64,000 nucleotides of DNA from Manduca sexta (taxonomy: Eukaryota; Arthropoda; Insecta; Lepidoptera; Sphingidae). A model generated the notes under the pieces. That model was not told the DNA's origin. It searched no databases and saw only the letters and a list, made by a program, of their open reading frames with translations. Position 1 is the first letter of the stretch. Each line of letters starts with the position of its first letter. Position numbers and translations under genes: made by a program. Below are positions 37,401-49,643 of the stretch, piece by piece. The stretch is taken from contig NC_051136.1 of assembly GCF_014839805.1 (NCBI RefSeq), positions 2,356,001 to 2,420,000 of the forward strand, in the 5' to 3' direction.

Positions 37401-40400
37401 GATCACAGTTAGTCTTGGAAATTCCTTCGTAGTGAAAACACGTAGTTATTTAAAATATTCTCTGCTAAAGTTTGAATAATTTTTGTCAAACATTCATTTT
37501 CACATCAACGACGAAACAACTGATGTTTCGCTGTTAGTACAATTTACGTCAACTCAAGAAGATGAGGAAGAAGAAGGAAATGGAGAGAGAGAAGAAGATG
37601 GAGAGGAAGAAGAAGAAATAATTAATGACGATGATGATGAATAAAATATGTTTATAACCAAGCATAACAGAACTTGTCGCTCGAGCTGTACCTGATCGAC
37701 AACGAGCACTCTGACAAGAGTACAACGACTGAAAAGAAGAAGGATAACCAAACATTCATTAAATTTTACTATAATAGACCGTGTAATAGGCCTACTGGGG
37801 AAACCACATTAAAAACGCGCTAGGTACACTATCTCATAGGTGGTGTGGAAACGTGTACATAATATTATAGACAATATAGCGTAAGAAAATTTTGTAATTG
37901 TTTTTCTCAAAAATGGTTAGTGTTATGAAAAAATGCGTAAGGACAATTTTTGTAGATAATTTCATGATCTACAACTTTTTGTCTGACATATTTTATCATA
38001 AAGCTAACCGTTTCACTGAAAAATTCAAAAAGCCCATTTTTCCAACCTTTGACCTTGAATAAAAAAAATTGCAGACATGGGATCGATGGGGACTTTTCAC
38101 AATTTCATAACAATGGTGTCCCTAACATCTATGCAAATTTTCAGCTTTCTGGGAATTTTTGCAAGGGTCAATGTCTAAATTGACCGGACTAATAATACGA
38201 ATCTATACAATTTGGTAGCTACTCGGTAAATTGAATATGTGAAAAGACACCCAGAGATTCATTGCGTAGATGGTAAGCTATCTGGAAGCTCAAAACCCTC
38301 AAAATTCTATTATATATTTCTATCCGGGAAGTATTAAATTTAATTTCAAATTTTAATTAAAAACAAATAATTTATTTGTATGTATAAAGAAATGGAAACC
38401 TAGCGTATTTACCAACAGGCGGCCTTACTACACAAGCTGGTAGATCTCCGATGTTGCTGCGTACAAGTTCCTCCGCCACTGCTTTTGTGAACGTGTAAGT
38501 GTTCGGCCAACCGTCAATTAACCTGCAAACAGGTCGCATTATTTGCGGCGCATGTGTGTGATGGTAAAACTTCCTTTGGCTTTGCTATTGGTCCGTTACC
38601 ACCAAGTAACCTGTTTTCAATTGCTGTTTTAACCACAAATATTTATAGCTCTACTTACTCCTTCGTGATCGAGACCAGCCTCTCATCCCCCATACTCTCT
38701 GCCATGCCTATCAATGCATCCGGGTATATTGGGCTGGGGTAGATGTGCTCCAACACTTCTGATTTGATTCTGTCTCGAGTCGCCTGACAATATGCTGTCG
38801 ATACGTACACGAATGACCTGGAAGCATTTACATGAGCTCATCTTAGTTTATTTGAAGAAATACGCAGTGATGTGATTACATTGATTGTGTTTATTTCTAC
38901 CCAAAAGTGCCTGTTAGCCGAAATGAAAATAGAACTGATTGTCGGGACGAAGATTCGCGGAAAACCAATACTAAGACGCACACCACTGAGTTTTGAAGTT
39001 ATATATGTATTGTCTGTCGATATCATACGCTTTAACAGGGAAGTAGAGTAAAATATCGCGAAGAAACCTACACACCTAAGAATACTCCATAAGTATTACG
39101 AAGGTATGTGAAGTCTGCCAACCCGCACGACGGCAGCGTGGTGGATATTATGATAGTAAAATTGTATTAATTTACTAATGCGAAGTTTAATTTATAAAAT
39201 GATGATTTAGAATAATGGCGCAACCAGCATATATAATTAGAAAGAAGGCTAAAAATTATATTATTATACAATATATAGTGTTAACGGCTTTGGTGACGCA
39301 TATTTTTATATCCTCTTAAATTATTCATGTTTTAGAATCGTTACCCATTTATTCAGAAATACTAGTGTCTTATTATTTATAATGGCATCTGTTCTGTATT
39401 ATTTTAGCTGGAGAGCTATTCTATTATAAGAATAATTACAATATACCTTAGATTTTTACATTGCTTGGCTAGAGCAAGTATTTCTCTGGTACCACGCACA
39501 TTGATCAGAGTTGCTTGACGTAAAGTTTCATCGAATCTAGTGGTAGCTGCCATGTGGAATATAACATCAACCTGAACAGATAAATATACTGTAATAATAT
39601 ACTACCAGAGATTGATAAATGTTGTTGTGAAGTGAATATGAATGTTGGAGCATCTGATGGAGACATGCACTTCAATTGTAATGTGAGTCTTGTACGGTAC
39701 ATTCTTTAAAGAAAAGTCTAATAATGTAAATCGCATACTACCATTGTCCGAAACCTAAGCTACACTGTGAAGGCCATGAGAAGTAGGTTACCTTTTTGGC
39801 TATGGTGTCCCAACTTTGGACGCTAAGGCCGAGTTGTAATTCGGCCACATCTCCTTCGACTGGTTCTATTTTATTCCCAAAATCTGGATTTGCTTCGCGA
39901 AGGGTATCAAATACCTGAAATCATAATAATATCATTTTTAATTTCTCATCATTACCTCATTGGATAGAAATCCGTGGTTTTAATGTTGATTGTTTTAATG
40001 TTTTAATGATGTTTGTTTACTTTTAATATTATTCCTGATATCAGCCTTTAATTTGAATTTAGTACTTTTATAGTTTCAACCAATGCCAATCCAACAACAG
40101 GCTCGATAGCGACATTATATATTTTTTTAAATATTTAACCAACATCAATGGTAACTTTAAGCGACGCGAATAAAATAAATGATTCCCGGTTTTGTAAATA
40201 TCGTAAGATGCTAGTGATGTGTTGTTTATCAGTGTGGTGACCGAAAAGAAATAAGTTCTGCAATTGGACATCACGTAAGATCCTTGGTCTAAGCGCGAGG
40301 TCCCTAATGTCCAAAATACTACTGCGGTGACGTAGTTGTATAGCATGCGCAGTACAATTATAGTTTTGAAGGCTTGGGTTCGAACCAGTATTAATTTGAT

Positions 40401-43400
40401 ATTGAGGTCTAGGCATGGTGATATTGAGGGTTTCTGTTTAATTTTAGTCCATAATTAGGCGTTTGTGGCTGTACAACAAGCATATTTAGAATATCCAAGA
40501 TAGTCTTAAGTCAATTAAAACATTATCTATTTATTTTATTTATTTATTAAAATAAGGTTCTCCAACAGTACCCACATTTCTTGTTTATAACATAAAAGTA
40601 GTAAGGTCGAACTCTGGCATGTGTAGTAATTATAGGAGTACACAACACTCACAAATTAGTACGCAAATTTCATATTTTACAAAAAGACAAATTAAAACTA
40701 AAAAACTCAACTAATAATTACAAAGCAAATATATAGAGCCTTTTATAAATTTGTACTTAATGATTGTGAATGATTTATGAGGCTACGCAATGATGGAGGG
40801 AATAGTTTAAATTTTGTTTAAGGTGTTCTAATATTTTTTTCTTAGAAATGTTTTGTGAATTATGAAATATGTCTATATTGGGGTTGATTTTATTAACAGA
40901 GCTATAAGAAATGCACATTCTTGATATGGGCGCTTGTAAACCTAGATTGGTTTTAGACGATGGAGGGCAAAATGTGTATTTTAGACGGGACCGAAATGTT
41001 TATATTGAACAGTAACGAATTGCATTCAACCTCCGAGATTACTATCTATATACGTATATAAAAATGAATCCCTATTTCCATTGGTCACGCCATCACGCGT
41101 CAACGGCTCGACCGGTTTCACAATTTTTTTTCTTGTTGTGTTTGTTATTGTCAGGAGAAGGTACTTATGAAAGAAAAATTCAAACAATTGCGCGGAAAAT
41201 TTAAGAAAATTTAACGACAATGTTAATTTTACATAACTGTCAGTGGTTTGAAATAAGTAAATAATTTTTTTTTTCTGTCCTAAACTATTAATCCCCCTCT
41301 ATGACATACATAATATTCCTTTTATCCTAATTTTAGTCCCTTTTATTATCTATCGTCTATAAATTTTAAAAATTAATAATATCCGATTATGATTTTTGAT
41401 ATTTATTTTATATTCTCTTTAGTTTATTTCTTTATCTCTGATTTGTACTGTATTTATTTTCTTATATTTGGAATTTTAATATTTTTATAATATTTTTATT
41501 CTGAATTTATGTATAATGTGTTTTTCGATTATTTTGTAAGGCCATTGCTTTATTTACCGCTCAATAGTCATAGATAATATTAGACCCGTAAAAATTTACC
41601 GTAACTTTTCCTACTTTCAACTTTGACATTGGCAAAATCATCGTCTTCCAACGATGGAGGCACAATTTAAAAATTGAATTGAATTGAATTGAAATAACTG
41701 TCAGCGATTGACAGATTGCGCGCATGCATACATAGTTATAGTCCCACAAACTTAACTGGCCCGGTGAGATAGTCACTGTTATCACATTTGGTGTCAGTAA
41801 AAATTAATTTGCCACAAAGTGGGTAAGCAAGTCGATGAACAAAAATATTATGGTTGGTCAAAATTTTGAAAACTACTTAATCGATTTTCTATTCTGGTTA
41901 ATAGTTTCGGAGAAATGCGTGAACAAACATACATATATACAAATATACGTACATACTTATAAAGACTTTTATATTTGTTTGGCAGCCATAACAAACTATT
42001 ATATTATGTAAATATATTGCAGTTCCTATAATAAAATACATAGTGAAGAAAGTTTGAAGTTGGTTAAAAATATGAAATTATGCACACACTACCTGTGTAC
42101 CTGGACTTGACATTAAACACCTGGCGATAAGAAAGAACGTAGGTAAATATTAATTAAATAAATAAAAAGACATATTCCTCGAAAATATTTATATTTTAAC
42201 ACAATAATTATGATCATCTAATGTAAGGCGAGTGTTCTCTAACTGAAATAAGCTATACCTAAGCCACCGGGATTATTTGATTCATAAGTCACTTCATCAT
42301 CAGAGTCACTATATTCGTTTTCACTGCCACTGGATAAATTAATGATGAAAGACTCGTCCAAGTATGCATCCCTACTTTTATACTCATTCTCAAGTTTTTA
42401 TTCATTCACTATTATCTTACTGAAGGCTTCTGCAATCAAATCATCCATTCTAGTAGTACGTGCGAAATAGTGGTTATGTGGAATTTATTCTCAAAAGCCT
42501 GCAACACTAACCTGTGGCGGCAATTACGCGTTCATACAATTTTTCGGATGGTATTATCATAGTTAAAAGACGATTTTCGTCCTTCTTAAAATTTAAGACT
42601 TTTAAAATAACATTTCTCGCATCACTTTTTAAAGCTATCAGCATTTTTCGCTAGCTATAACCACTAAACGGAAAATAAATACATGAAGCAAACAACCAAT
42701 GGCAGTTACGTCAGCGAATGGCAGGCAGATTGACATTTCAAAATGACGTCGTTAGTTCCTCTTTCGGCCACCGGGCCAGATAAGTTTGTGGCACTATAAG
42801 ACAGGACGTCTGTCGGGTTAACTAGATTTGTATAAAAATAACAAGTCGTCGAAGCTTCTGTGTTGACGAAGCGACATCATTTTAAAGAAAGACATACGTT
42901 GACTGGGCATCTGTGGGAGATATCGGGACTCGCAAACGCAACTGTGTGCATGAACGTTGTATATTTTCAATTCTTTGAGAATGTATAGCTTGAGTAGGAT
43001 TCCAAATCACACTGGCGTACTCTAATATAGTACGAGCTAGTGCATTAAATAAGGCAACTTTAACGCGAACTTGACGAAAATTGACTGTATTATGGATAAA
43101 TACAACGCAGAAAACAAATCTCTGTATTTTATTATTGCAGTTTAGTTGAACCGTTACCGTTGATTGCTTAAGGATCTAATTTAAGTACTTACACAATCTT
43201 TTAGTAAAGCACTGATTCTATCTTTACTTGACATTCCCTTTTTCGCTCTTGATATGACGTAAATCTTTTTTACATCACAAGATCTGGAAATAAATTGATA
43301 CTACTATAATATTATATTTCTCAAAGTTATGGTTTATCGATTCTCATTTTATACTTTCAGAGTGGAACTATGATGCCTCTGAATGAATTAGGTTGTATTT

Positions 43401-43580
43401 GCCATGTCACCTGATCAGTTTCTCGATGAGCAGTTTCCCGAGAAAGCCGGTGCCTCCAGTGACGAGGGCCGTCGTGCCGCTGAAGAACCGCTGTATCTCC
43501 GAGTCACCGCGAGCTGCCGCTTCCAGGATCGGCTTCTGACGCGCTTTCGCTTCTTCCATTAAAACCTCTGCGGGATCCAT
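34430..43580 (-). CDS. Fatty acyl-CoA reductase, copy 3 (FAR-3), intact
   Basis: Coding exons in transcript order: 43411-43580, 43193-43283, 39792-39914, 39447-39571, 38659-38817, 38413-38522, 36532-36593, 35871-36060, 35474-35672, 34430-34781. They join to 1581 bases: 526 codons plus TGA, no interruption. Residues 41-48 are the Rossmann TGGTGFLG motif. FHMAATTRF is at about 133-141, the catalytic YTFTK at 232-236 and PGWIDPS at about 266-272. Residues ~395-500 form the FAR C-terminal domain ([39 protein letters not shown]), followed by a hydrophobic membrane segment at ~499-520. Length and order fit insect FARs, which make fatty alcohols for pheromone, wax or cuticle. Exon 3 ends AKK where the other copies have AEE. 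The exon 7-8 donor is the weaker GTTGGT. The exon 6-7 intron holds a long-TIR transposon and the exon 2-3 intron a LINE with a nested Helitron. Confidence 0.93.
36821..38191. mobile_element. DNA transposon with ~330-bp terminal inverted repeats
   Basis: The left end TAGTCCGGTCAATTTA and right end TAAATTGACCGGACTA are exact inverses. Inverted similarity runs about 330 bases inward (36821-37170 against 37872-38191), including CAGACATGGGATCGATGGGG. The flanks show a direct ATAA (36817-36820, 38192-38195) or, alternatively, a TA target. The ~700-base centre holds a glutamate/aspartate-rich stretch at 37554-37640 ending in TAA, reminiscent of the acidic C-terminus of pogo/Tigger-like transposases, but no transposase domain can be read. 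It lies in the exon 6-7 intron of FAR-3 and is absent from FAR-1. Confidence 0.8.
41045..42825 (+). mobile_element. Helitron-like element with two nested insertions
   Basis: It starts TCTATATACGTATATAAAAA and ends TCTGTCGGGTTAACTAG. Outer parts match the 280-bp element at 16411-16690 in inverse. Inside are a LINE 3' fragment with an (AATTG)n tail at about 41254-41695 and a TIR element at 41739-42796. The host Helitron alone would be about 280 bp. Confidence 0.7.
41739..42796. mobile_element. TIR DNA transposon, ~1.06 kb, TA target
   Basis: The left end TAGTCCCACAAACTTAACTG and the right end read inward TAGTGCCACAAACTTATCTG are inverted repeats of about 29 bases running on to GGCCCGGTG. Comparison with the empty site in the Helitron at 16411-16690 (CATAGTTAAGACAGG) indicates a TA duplication. 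On the minus strand, from about 42450, a short decayed frame reads MDDLIAEAFSKII and, after a stop, a serine/aspartate-rich stretch (SDSDDEVTYESN), probably the N-terminus of a lost transposase. Family not assigned. Confidence 0.65.
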
Positions 43581-45055
43581 GACTGCAACTACTTGGAAAA
43601 TCGAATCAAAAAGTTGATTTTGAATGCAGAACAGAGTGCCTATATTCTACAGATCGGCGGTCCCTACGCATATACGGTTATGTTGGAAATTGCTAAAGCA
43701 TATCGCTACGCACATATCCATTACAAAAAAATAAAAATGTGAAACTGTTTAATAGATATTCAAACTTATACTGGTGTGTATAGCTTATATTGTATGTCTA
43801 CGGTATTGTAGCTTCCAAAGGAATGAACCGATTTCGATGAGTTTTTTTTGTTAAAAATTAATGTGGTCGAGGTGGTTCTTAGCTATAATTTATGAAGATC
43901 AATGTAAGAGTTTGAAGATCATCTGTTCATTTCCTTTTCAATTTCGCAAGTTTAATTGATTTGAAAATTGCTGTACCGATACTTCGATGGTATTTACAAC
44001 AGATGGCACCCTTGTGCTGATGCTGGAGCATCAAACAGTGACACAATACTATAATCAATCCCGCGACACGCGGGACTGGATAATGACGCGAGATACTGGA
44101 ATAACATGGTATGACTGTTTTTATTAGAAATAATTTAATAATCCAACTTCAAAATGGCTTTATCTCTGGCCACGGTTGTGCTTGTCTAGGCCAATAATTA
44201 TTAGAGAAATGGTATTGTTGGTCACAACCTTATGATGCTATAACCGCTCGTTAAAGAAGTGCGTTTAATATTATATGGTGCCGGTGCCGAGCGGGGTCGT
44301 TCTGCTCACGATCCCGCTCGGCACTCTCCCTCTGCGAGAGGACTCACTCGCAGAAGGAGGAGCCCCAGTTAGCACCTGCCAGAGGGCGATAGATAAGGAA
44401 TCAAAATAAAAAAGAAATAGAAGCACTGCAAAACAAAAATGAAGTCCAACTCATTTGTAGTTAAAACTTACCGACTAATGGTATTATAACTAGTCACTGA
44501 TAAATTTATAAAAGATTTATCACTTCTGCAAAATTATTTAAAAATCAAGTTACATATCCCCAAACCAAATGAGTAATTAACTTACAATTTTTTATTATAT
44601 AACGATTGTAAGGTACGTGACTTACAGCAAAATATACTCGAATATACGGCGGAGCACTAACTGCGTACTAATGACCAATGCTAGTGCCTAATTACAATGA
44701 ACAAAATTACCAATTTTCTGAACGGTGAACTAATAAATAGAACTTAATGTATATTTTGACGGTCAGAATATATTGAGTATCGACCTGTTACCTACAAATA
44801 AAATTTTCTGTGCGTTACAACACAATAAATATTATTTGATTCGTTTTCATGTAGCTCTTGATTGGTAATATAATGTACATTGTCTGCTTTGCTTTTTATT
44901 ATGTATTTATAATTATACAACGCATGTGAGAAAAAAATGTTTGGACTCGAAAATGATATTTTATGGCGGAAATTTAGTTTGGAGTTGCTTTGGAAGCACA
45001 ATGTTATTAGAATTAAGCAAAGATATATTTTTTCTGTGAAGTTACGATTTTTAAA
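43581..45055. other. 5' flank of FAR-3, no gene recognised
   Basis: The first ~105 bases match the 5' flanks of FAR-1 and FAR-2. Then come the CGGGACTGGATAATGACGCG block, the ATCCCGCTCGGC / AGCACCTGCCAGAGGGCGAT block at 44285-44400 and the remainder of the upstream unit flank. Confidence 0.55.
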
Positions 45056-45135
45056 TCAGCCGCTCAGATATAATTGCTTTTTTAAGATGAGTGTAATAAA
45101 CAGGATATCCAGGTACTGCTTTGTTTTTGCAATAC

Positions 45136-45171
45136 CTGTATTAAAACTGGATCCGCTGCTGATAGTGTAGA
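45136..45171 (-). pseudogene. FAR exon 8 relic upstream of FAR-3 (left duplicate)
   Basis: The minus strand carries the last ~35 bases of exon 8 (CTACACTATCAGCAGCGGAT) and a GTATTG donor-like site, next to the same flank as 7191-7376. The rest is deleted. The duplicate block repeats it at 49722-49757. Confidence 0.6.
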
Positions 45172-45557
45172 CGCGTGATTAGGGGCAAGGTTACCACGAT
45201 ATTGGTTCAGATGTTTACATCTAAACTATAGAAATTTACACAGTAATTGCGAGATTGGTCTGAGCTGCCGAATTAGCGATAAAACCTCCCCTAAATATAG
45301 TAATAAGACGGAAATAAGTTTTGTGCATCATTAGCAGTTGCTACACTGCGAGGGATAAATGCTATAAGTTTATAGAAGAATAATAAAGTGGGAAGATAAA
45401 ATAAATATAATTAAATAACTAATGCCAGTGAAAATGTCGATAGTTTCAATATTGCATGTGGCGATTCCTTAAGTCATTATGATAAGTAGTTTTGAATACA
45501 AAATATACACCACGGTTAACCTTTTGCACCGATTTCGGCTTAAATTAATTATAGATA

Positions 45558-46192
45558 TCTATATGTATAAAAGAAAGTTGTGTTAGTTACACAATTCATA
45601 ACTCAAGAACGGCTGAACCGATTTGGCTGAAAATTGGTGGGGAATGGGGGGGGGGGGGTAGCTTAGTACCAGGAGACAGACATAGGATACTTTTTACTAT
45701 TGTAAAAAAGCTGAAGAGTTTGTTTGTTCGAACGCGTTAATTACACGGACAACAGGTACGAATTGAAAAATTTGAATTTACTGAATCTAAATTTACTGTT
45801 GGATATCCCATTTATCGAGGGAGATTTTAGGCTACGTACCATCACGCTATGACTAATAGGAGCAGAGTATCAATGTAGATGTTACAAAAACGGGGAAAAA
45901 TGATTACCCTTCCTTTTGTGTTATTGCTTGATATTGCGTGCGCGGCGTAAACGATTAAAGTTACGCAACAATCATGTATGAGGGAACTGTTCCTGTTAAT
46001 TTGTTTTTATATATATTACAAAATATAGTCCCCTGTCACATCTCGTTGTCATCTAAACGCGATAAACTTTAAAACTTCACATCGGATTTCGATGAAATTT
46101 GCTATGGAGATAGTTTGTGAGGCTGGGACAGACATAGGCTACATTTATCTCGGAAAACACCTTTACGCAAGCGAAGACGCGAGTTAAGCTAG
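45558..46192 (+). mobile_element. Helitron-like composite (left duplicate)
   Basis: It begins TCTATATGTATAAAAGAAAG, contains TGCGTGCGCGGCGTAAACG, and ends GAGTTAAGCTAG followed by T. It is repeated at 50145-50767 in the right block. Confidence 0.55.
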
Positions 46193-47299
46193 TATATTAT
46201 ACAACAAAGTCCCTCACCATATCTGTCTGCCTGTCTAAATGCAATAAACTCGAAAATATAAATTAAAATACTGGTGATAGGTCTCTCATATGTGAGAGTT
46301 CGCCTGTGTCGGTACCACCGCAATGTCTATTTCTGCCGCCAAGCAGCAGTGGGTAGTTACTGTTGTGTTCCAGTTTGAAGGACATTATAGCCAGTGTAAC
46401 TACTGGACATAATAAGAATTAAGATCTCATGTCTCAGGATGACGAGCGCAGTGGGATACTAAACAATTCTTTGTAATTCAAGGTGTTGGATGGTGTTTCT
46501 ACTGTATGTGGGCGGTCGTATCGCTTACCATCAGGCTAATGGCAAGCTTGTTTCGTCATTCAAAGCAAATTCAAATAAAAAAAAGTACTCAATGGATTTC
46601 GATGAAAATTGTTGTGGAGATACTTTGAGACCCTCGGAAGAATATAGGCTATTTTCTATCCTGGGAATTATATTGTGAGACTTTTATCCTAGGAAATTAT
46701 TTCACGCAGGGGTAGCTGTGAGCAAAAACTAGTGTTTCTGACACGTTAGTATACTATATAATATACTTGTGCACTATATGTACTAATAACCTGTTGTAAA
46801 AATAACCTGTTGTATATAAAGCACTGCCGATTGATTTACGTAAAACGGTGTTAAACTTGTTAATTTTGTTATAATTAGATCTTTGCATTTCAAACCGTCT
46901 GTACCTATTGTTAAGTGTTTCATTACAAGGCGTTTCCTGTGACCTCGATGGGGCATGCAATTAATTACCCACGAAATTTAATGTTCGATACGTCTCTCTC
47001 TCTTCTATATATTATTTTTCTCCGGACGTGTCGAAGTGTTTGCAGCCGTCATGGCTACGAGGTGGACCGGAGGGTTTGTTCGTACGAAAAGTCAAAGTAA
47101 CAATATCTGTTCAAAAAAGTCTAAGTTACAGTATCAGTAGAGGTGATTTGGCAGCCGGTCTTTTGGATTCTTATTTATTGGATAATTAAATGATCGTAAT
47201 ATTTGAAGATTAGTTTTATTTTGTGGTCTAACTGTGTAAATGGGCCAATGATGGTTGAGTAAAACATCATTTGGCCACCAAACCCCTGTTTGGTGTATT

Positions 47300-47590
47300 T
47301 CATTAGCGGGAGTAGGCGTTCAGTGGCGAGCAACGCCCAACCCTGAAGATGGTAGAGGCCATGAGGGCCTTTAAGTCGAGACGCCATGGAGGAATGGCAT
47401 CTTGGGCTTGAGGCCCCGGACCATCACGGCAGTGCGACCTGTCTTTGCTGAATGGCTGAACAGGTACCACAGTGCGGCAAATTTTCGGTTGCCATAGGTA
47501 TTCGCCGGGCATGGCTGTTTGGGTGATTATCTGTGCCGGATCGTAGGTACGGAGATGTCGACCGTGTGTCACTTTGAAACTGCCCGCGAC
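47300..47590 (+). pseudogene. R1-type LINE fragment (left duplicate)
   Basis: It matches the distal half of the R1-like fragment at 11390-11680, including the stretch reading EWLNRYHSAANFRL. It is broken and lacks the upstream part. The right block repeats it at about 51870-52150. Confidence 0.55.
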
Positions 47591-47702
47591 AAATAAATAT
47601 TTTCTTGACATCTACTTGGTCAGATGAATTAGGGTCCAGGAATCTAACCCATAGCTCCTTTTTGAATAAAACAGTATTATCAATATCATTCATGTATTTT
47701 GA

Positions 47703-48384
47703 TCACAATTGGACAGTGTTGTATATAGTATAAAATAATTTGAACAAAAAATAGCCAATGATAGCGAAGTATAAAAAGCTGGCAATTTTAAACCAAAATT
47801 GCATTCTGACGCCTTTTTTAGTGTTTTCTAAATTGTCCTTGACGATGTATTTACGAAATCCAAGAAAATAGGTCTCGAGTAAGTCCTCATACAGAAGAGG
47901 TGTCATATTAAAGTTGAACAGGACTTTATCTGTTATGGACAGCCTGTTGTACAAGTCGACGGTGTTGCCATCCTTGAAGGTCCACTCGTTGGTCAAAAGT
48001 ACGACAGCACCAAAGTTGTCTTGTAAATTTTAGTGTATACTTTCATGACCCTGGAAATAAGCATTTGAATACTTTTAGGGAAGTATTTTTTGGAATTAAA
48101 ATTGTTTACATTTGATAGTAAATGGCTTGTGGTGTTATATATATTTTAAAATGAATGATTTTGCATTAGTTTTACCAAAACTTACGAAGGTATTCCCGCA
48201 GGCAGTTTCAATCGTAATAAAAAGACCAGCGTGTCAACGAAGTACGCAGGTATATAGTGCAGCATCCAGTATAGAAGCCGAAAGATGAATTTGTTGCTGG
48301 TTTCCACAAACCCGCAATACCAAACAGATTTAGGAGATGCGAGAGATCTCATTCGGTGAGTACGGAGGATTTTGTTCCCAGCAT
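47703..48384 (-). pseudogene. Duplicate of FAR-4 exons 10 and 9 (assembly duplicate)
   Basis: Exon 10 (47703-48050) and exon 9 (48186-48384) repeat 52267-52614 and 52748-52945. Exon 9 here is 199 bases and in frame, with five A where the right copy has four. Exon 10 has the same one-base loss as the right copy, giving TGA at 47993-47995. No exon 8 follows before the gap. It is not an independent gene if the flanking duplication is artefactual. Confidence 0.75.
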
Positions 48385-48396
48385 CTGGAATATAAA

Positions 48397-49143
48397 TAAT
48401 AATAATACATAATAATATTAGCTCTGTATACACTGTCACACAGTTGGGCACGGGCTTCTTCTAATACTGAGAGGGATTAGGCCTTAGTCCACCACGCTGG
48501 CCTAGTGCAGATTGGTAGACTTCACACACCTCGAAATCCCTATAGAGAACTACTCAGGTATGCAGGTTTCCTCACGGTGTTTTTTTCACCGTTAAAGCCA
48601 GCGATTATTCACAAAGAATACACACATAATATTTAGAAAAGTCAGAGATGTGTGCCCTTAGGTTTCGAACCTTTTTTATTTTTGTTTCGTGGAGATAGTG
48701 CCTTATCACTACCGCCCAGCCTTCATGGGGGCGACTAGGTGGTTATGTTAGATTACCGTGCCTTACGACCCGGCGTTGAACCGCTCGGATTTGATGATGA
48801 CCTTCAGATGACCGCCGGGCGGAGTCCCTAACCTATATACAACGCACGGCAAACCAACTAAAACTCCGCGGTGGCTCTCTTCAGCGCATTAAGGACGGCT
48901 TCCTCTGATAGAAGTGTCTGAGTCGTCGTCCGCAGCTGGTCCTGCGCATTTGTGCCTGTTGCCGCCTCGTCTCCTATGAGGAAGGCGGGGGGTATTCTCA
49001 GAAGCCCCCGCGCATCCGGTCGGTGTGGCGGTCATCGCAATGTGCGAGATGTGCACTATGTACACTAAGGGTGTACGGCCCCCAGCCGCTCGTTGACGAC
49101 CCCCCGATAGCTTACTGTAGCCTAGTAGCCTTACGACAGGCAG
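48397..49143 (-). mobile_element. SINE family A plus nested retroelement, cut by the gap (left duplicate)
   Basis: The left copy of the structure at 52955-53838: the SINE 3' part (to about 48668), then the A-rich end of the nested element, running into the N gap at ACGACAGGCAG. Confidence 0.65.
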
Positions 49144-49643
49144 NNNNNNNNNNNNNNNNNNNNNNNNNNNNNNNNNNNNNNNNNNNNNNNNNNNNNNNNN
49201 NNNNNNNNNNNNNNNNNNNNNNNNNNNNNNNNNNNNNNNNNNNNNNNNNNNNNNNNNNNNNNNNNNNNNNNNNNNNNNNNNNNNNNNNNNNNNNNNNNNN
49301 NNNNNNNNNNNNNNNNNNNNNNNNNNNNNNNNNNNNNNNNNNNNNNNNNNNNNNNNNNNNNNNNNNNNNNNNNNNNNNNNNNNNNNNNNNNNNNNNNNNN
49401 NNNNNNNNNNNNNNNNNNNNNNNNNNNNNNNNNNNNNNNNNNNNNNNNNNNNNNNNNNNNNNNNNNNNNNNNNNNNNNNNNNNNNNNNNNNNNNNNNNNN
49501 NNNNNNNNNNNNNNNNNNNNNNNNNNNNNNNNNNNNNNNNNNNNNNNNNNNNNNNNNNNNNNNNNNNNNNNNNNNNNNNNNNNNNNNNNNNNNNNNNNNN
49601 NNNNNNNNNNNNNNNNNNNNNNNNNNNNNNNNNNNNNNNNNNN
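49144..49643. other. Assembly gap, exactly 500 N
   Basis: A run of exactly 500 N, a conventional placeholder of unknown true length. It is flanked on both sides by the same ~4.1 kb sequence. Confidence 0.99.

Larger units (their letters stand above)
40522..43165 (-). mobile_element. 5'-truncated LINE in FAR-3 exon 2-3 intron
   Basis: The 3' end on the minus strand has an AAATAAATAAAATAAATAGA-type tail at about 40522-40550. On the minus strand at 43080-42950 the reading RVKVALFNALARTILEYAS, then VIWNPTQAIHS, matches the thumb region of Jockey/CR1-type reverse transcriptases. The remainder is 3' UTR. FAR-1, FAR-2 and FAR-4 lack this insertion. A Helitron has inserted into it. Confidence 0.7.
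45056..49143. repeat. Left copy of ~4.1 kb duplication flanking the N gap
   Basis: From TCAGCCGCTCAGATATAATT to ACGACAGGCAG this block repeats in direct orientation at 49644-53707. Differences are scattered single bases and homopolymer lengths (13 G at 45646-45658 against 5 in the partner). It contains an exon 8 relic, Helitron-like elements (45558-46192 and about 46202-46735), a common lepidopteran repeat at about 46285-46575 (minus), an R1 fragment, FAR-4 exons 10 and 9 and part of a SINE. It most likely represents the other haplotype or an unmerged contig end. Confidence 0.9.

Noticed and set aside
37554..37640. Acidic peptide as a stand-alone gene
   Set aside because: It is a low-complexity GAA/GAT stretch within a long-TIR transposon, with stops just upstream; at most a transposase tail remnant.
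45056..48384. A fifth FAR gene represented by exons 9-10 at 47703-48384
   Set aside because: The block is a near-identical copy of 49644-53707 across a placeholder N gap and has no exons 1-8 of its own. Assembly duplication is the simpler reading.
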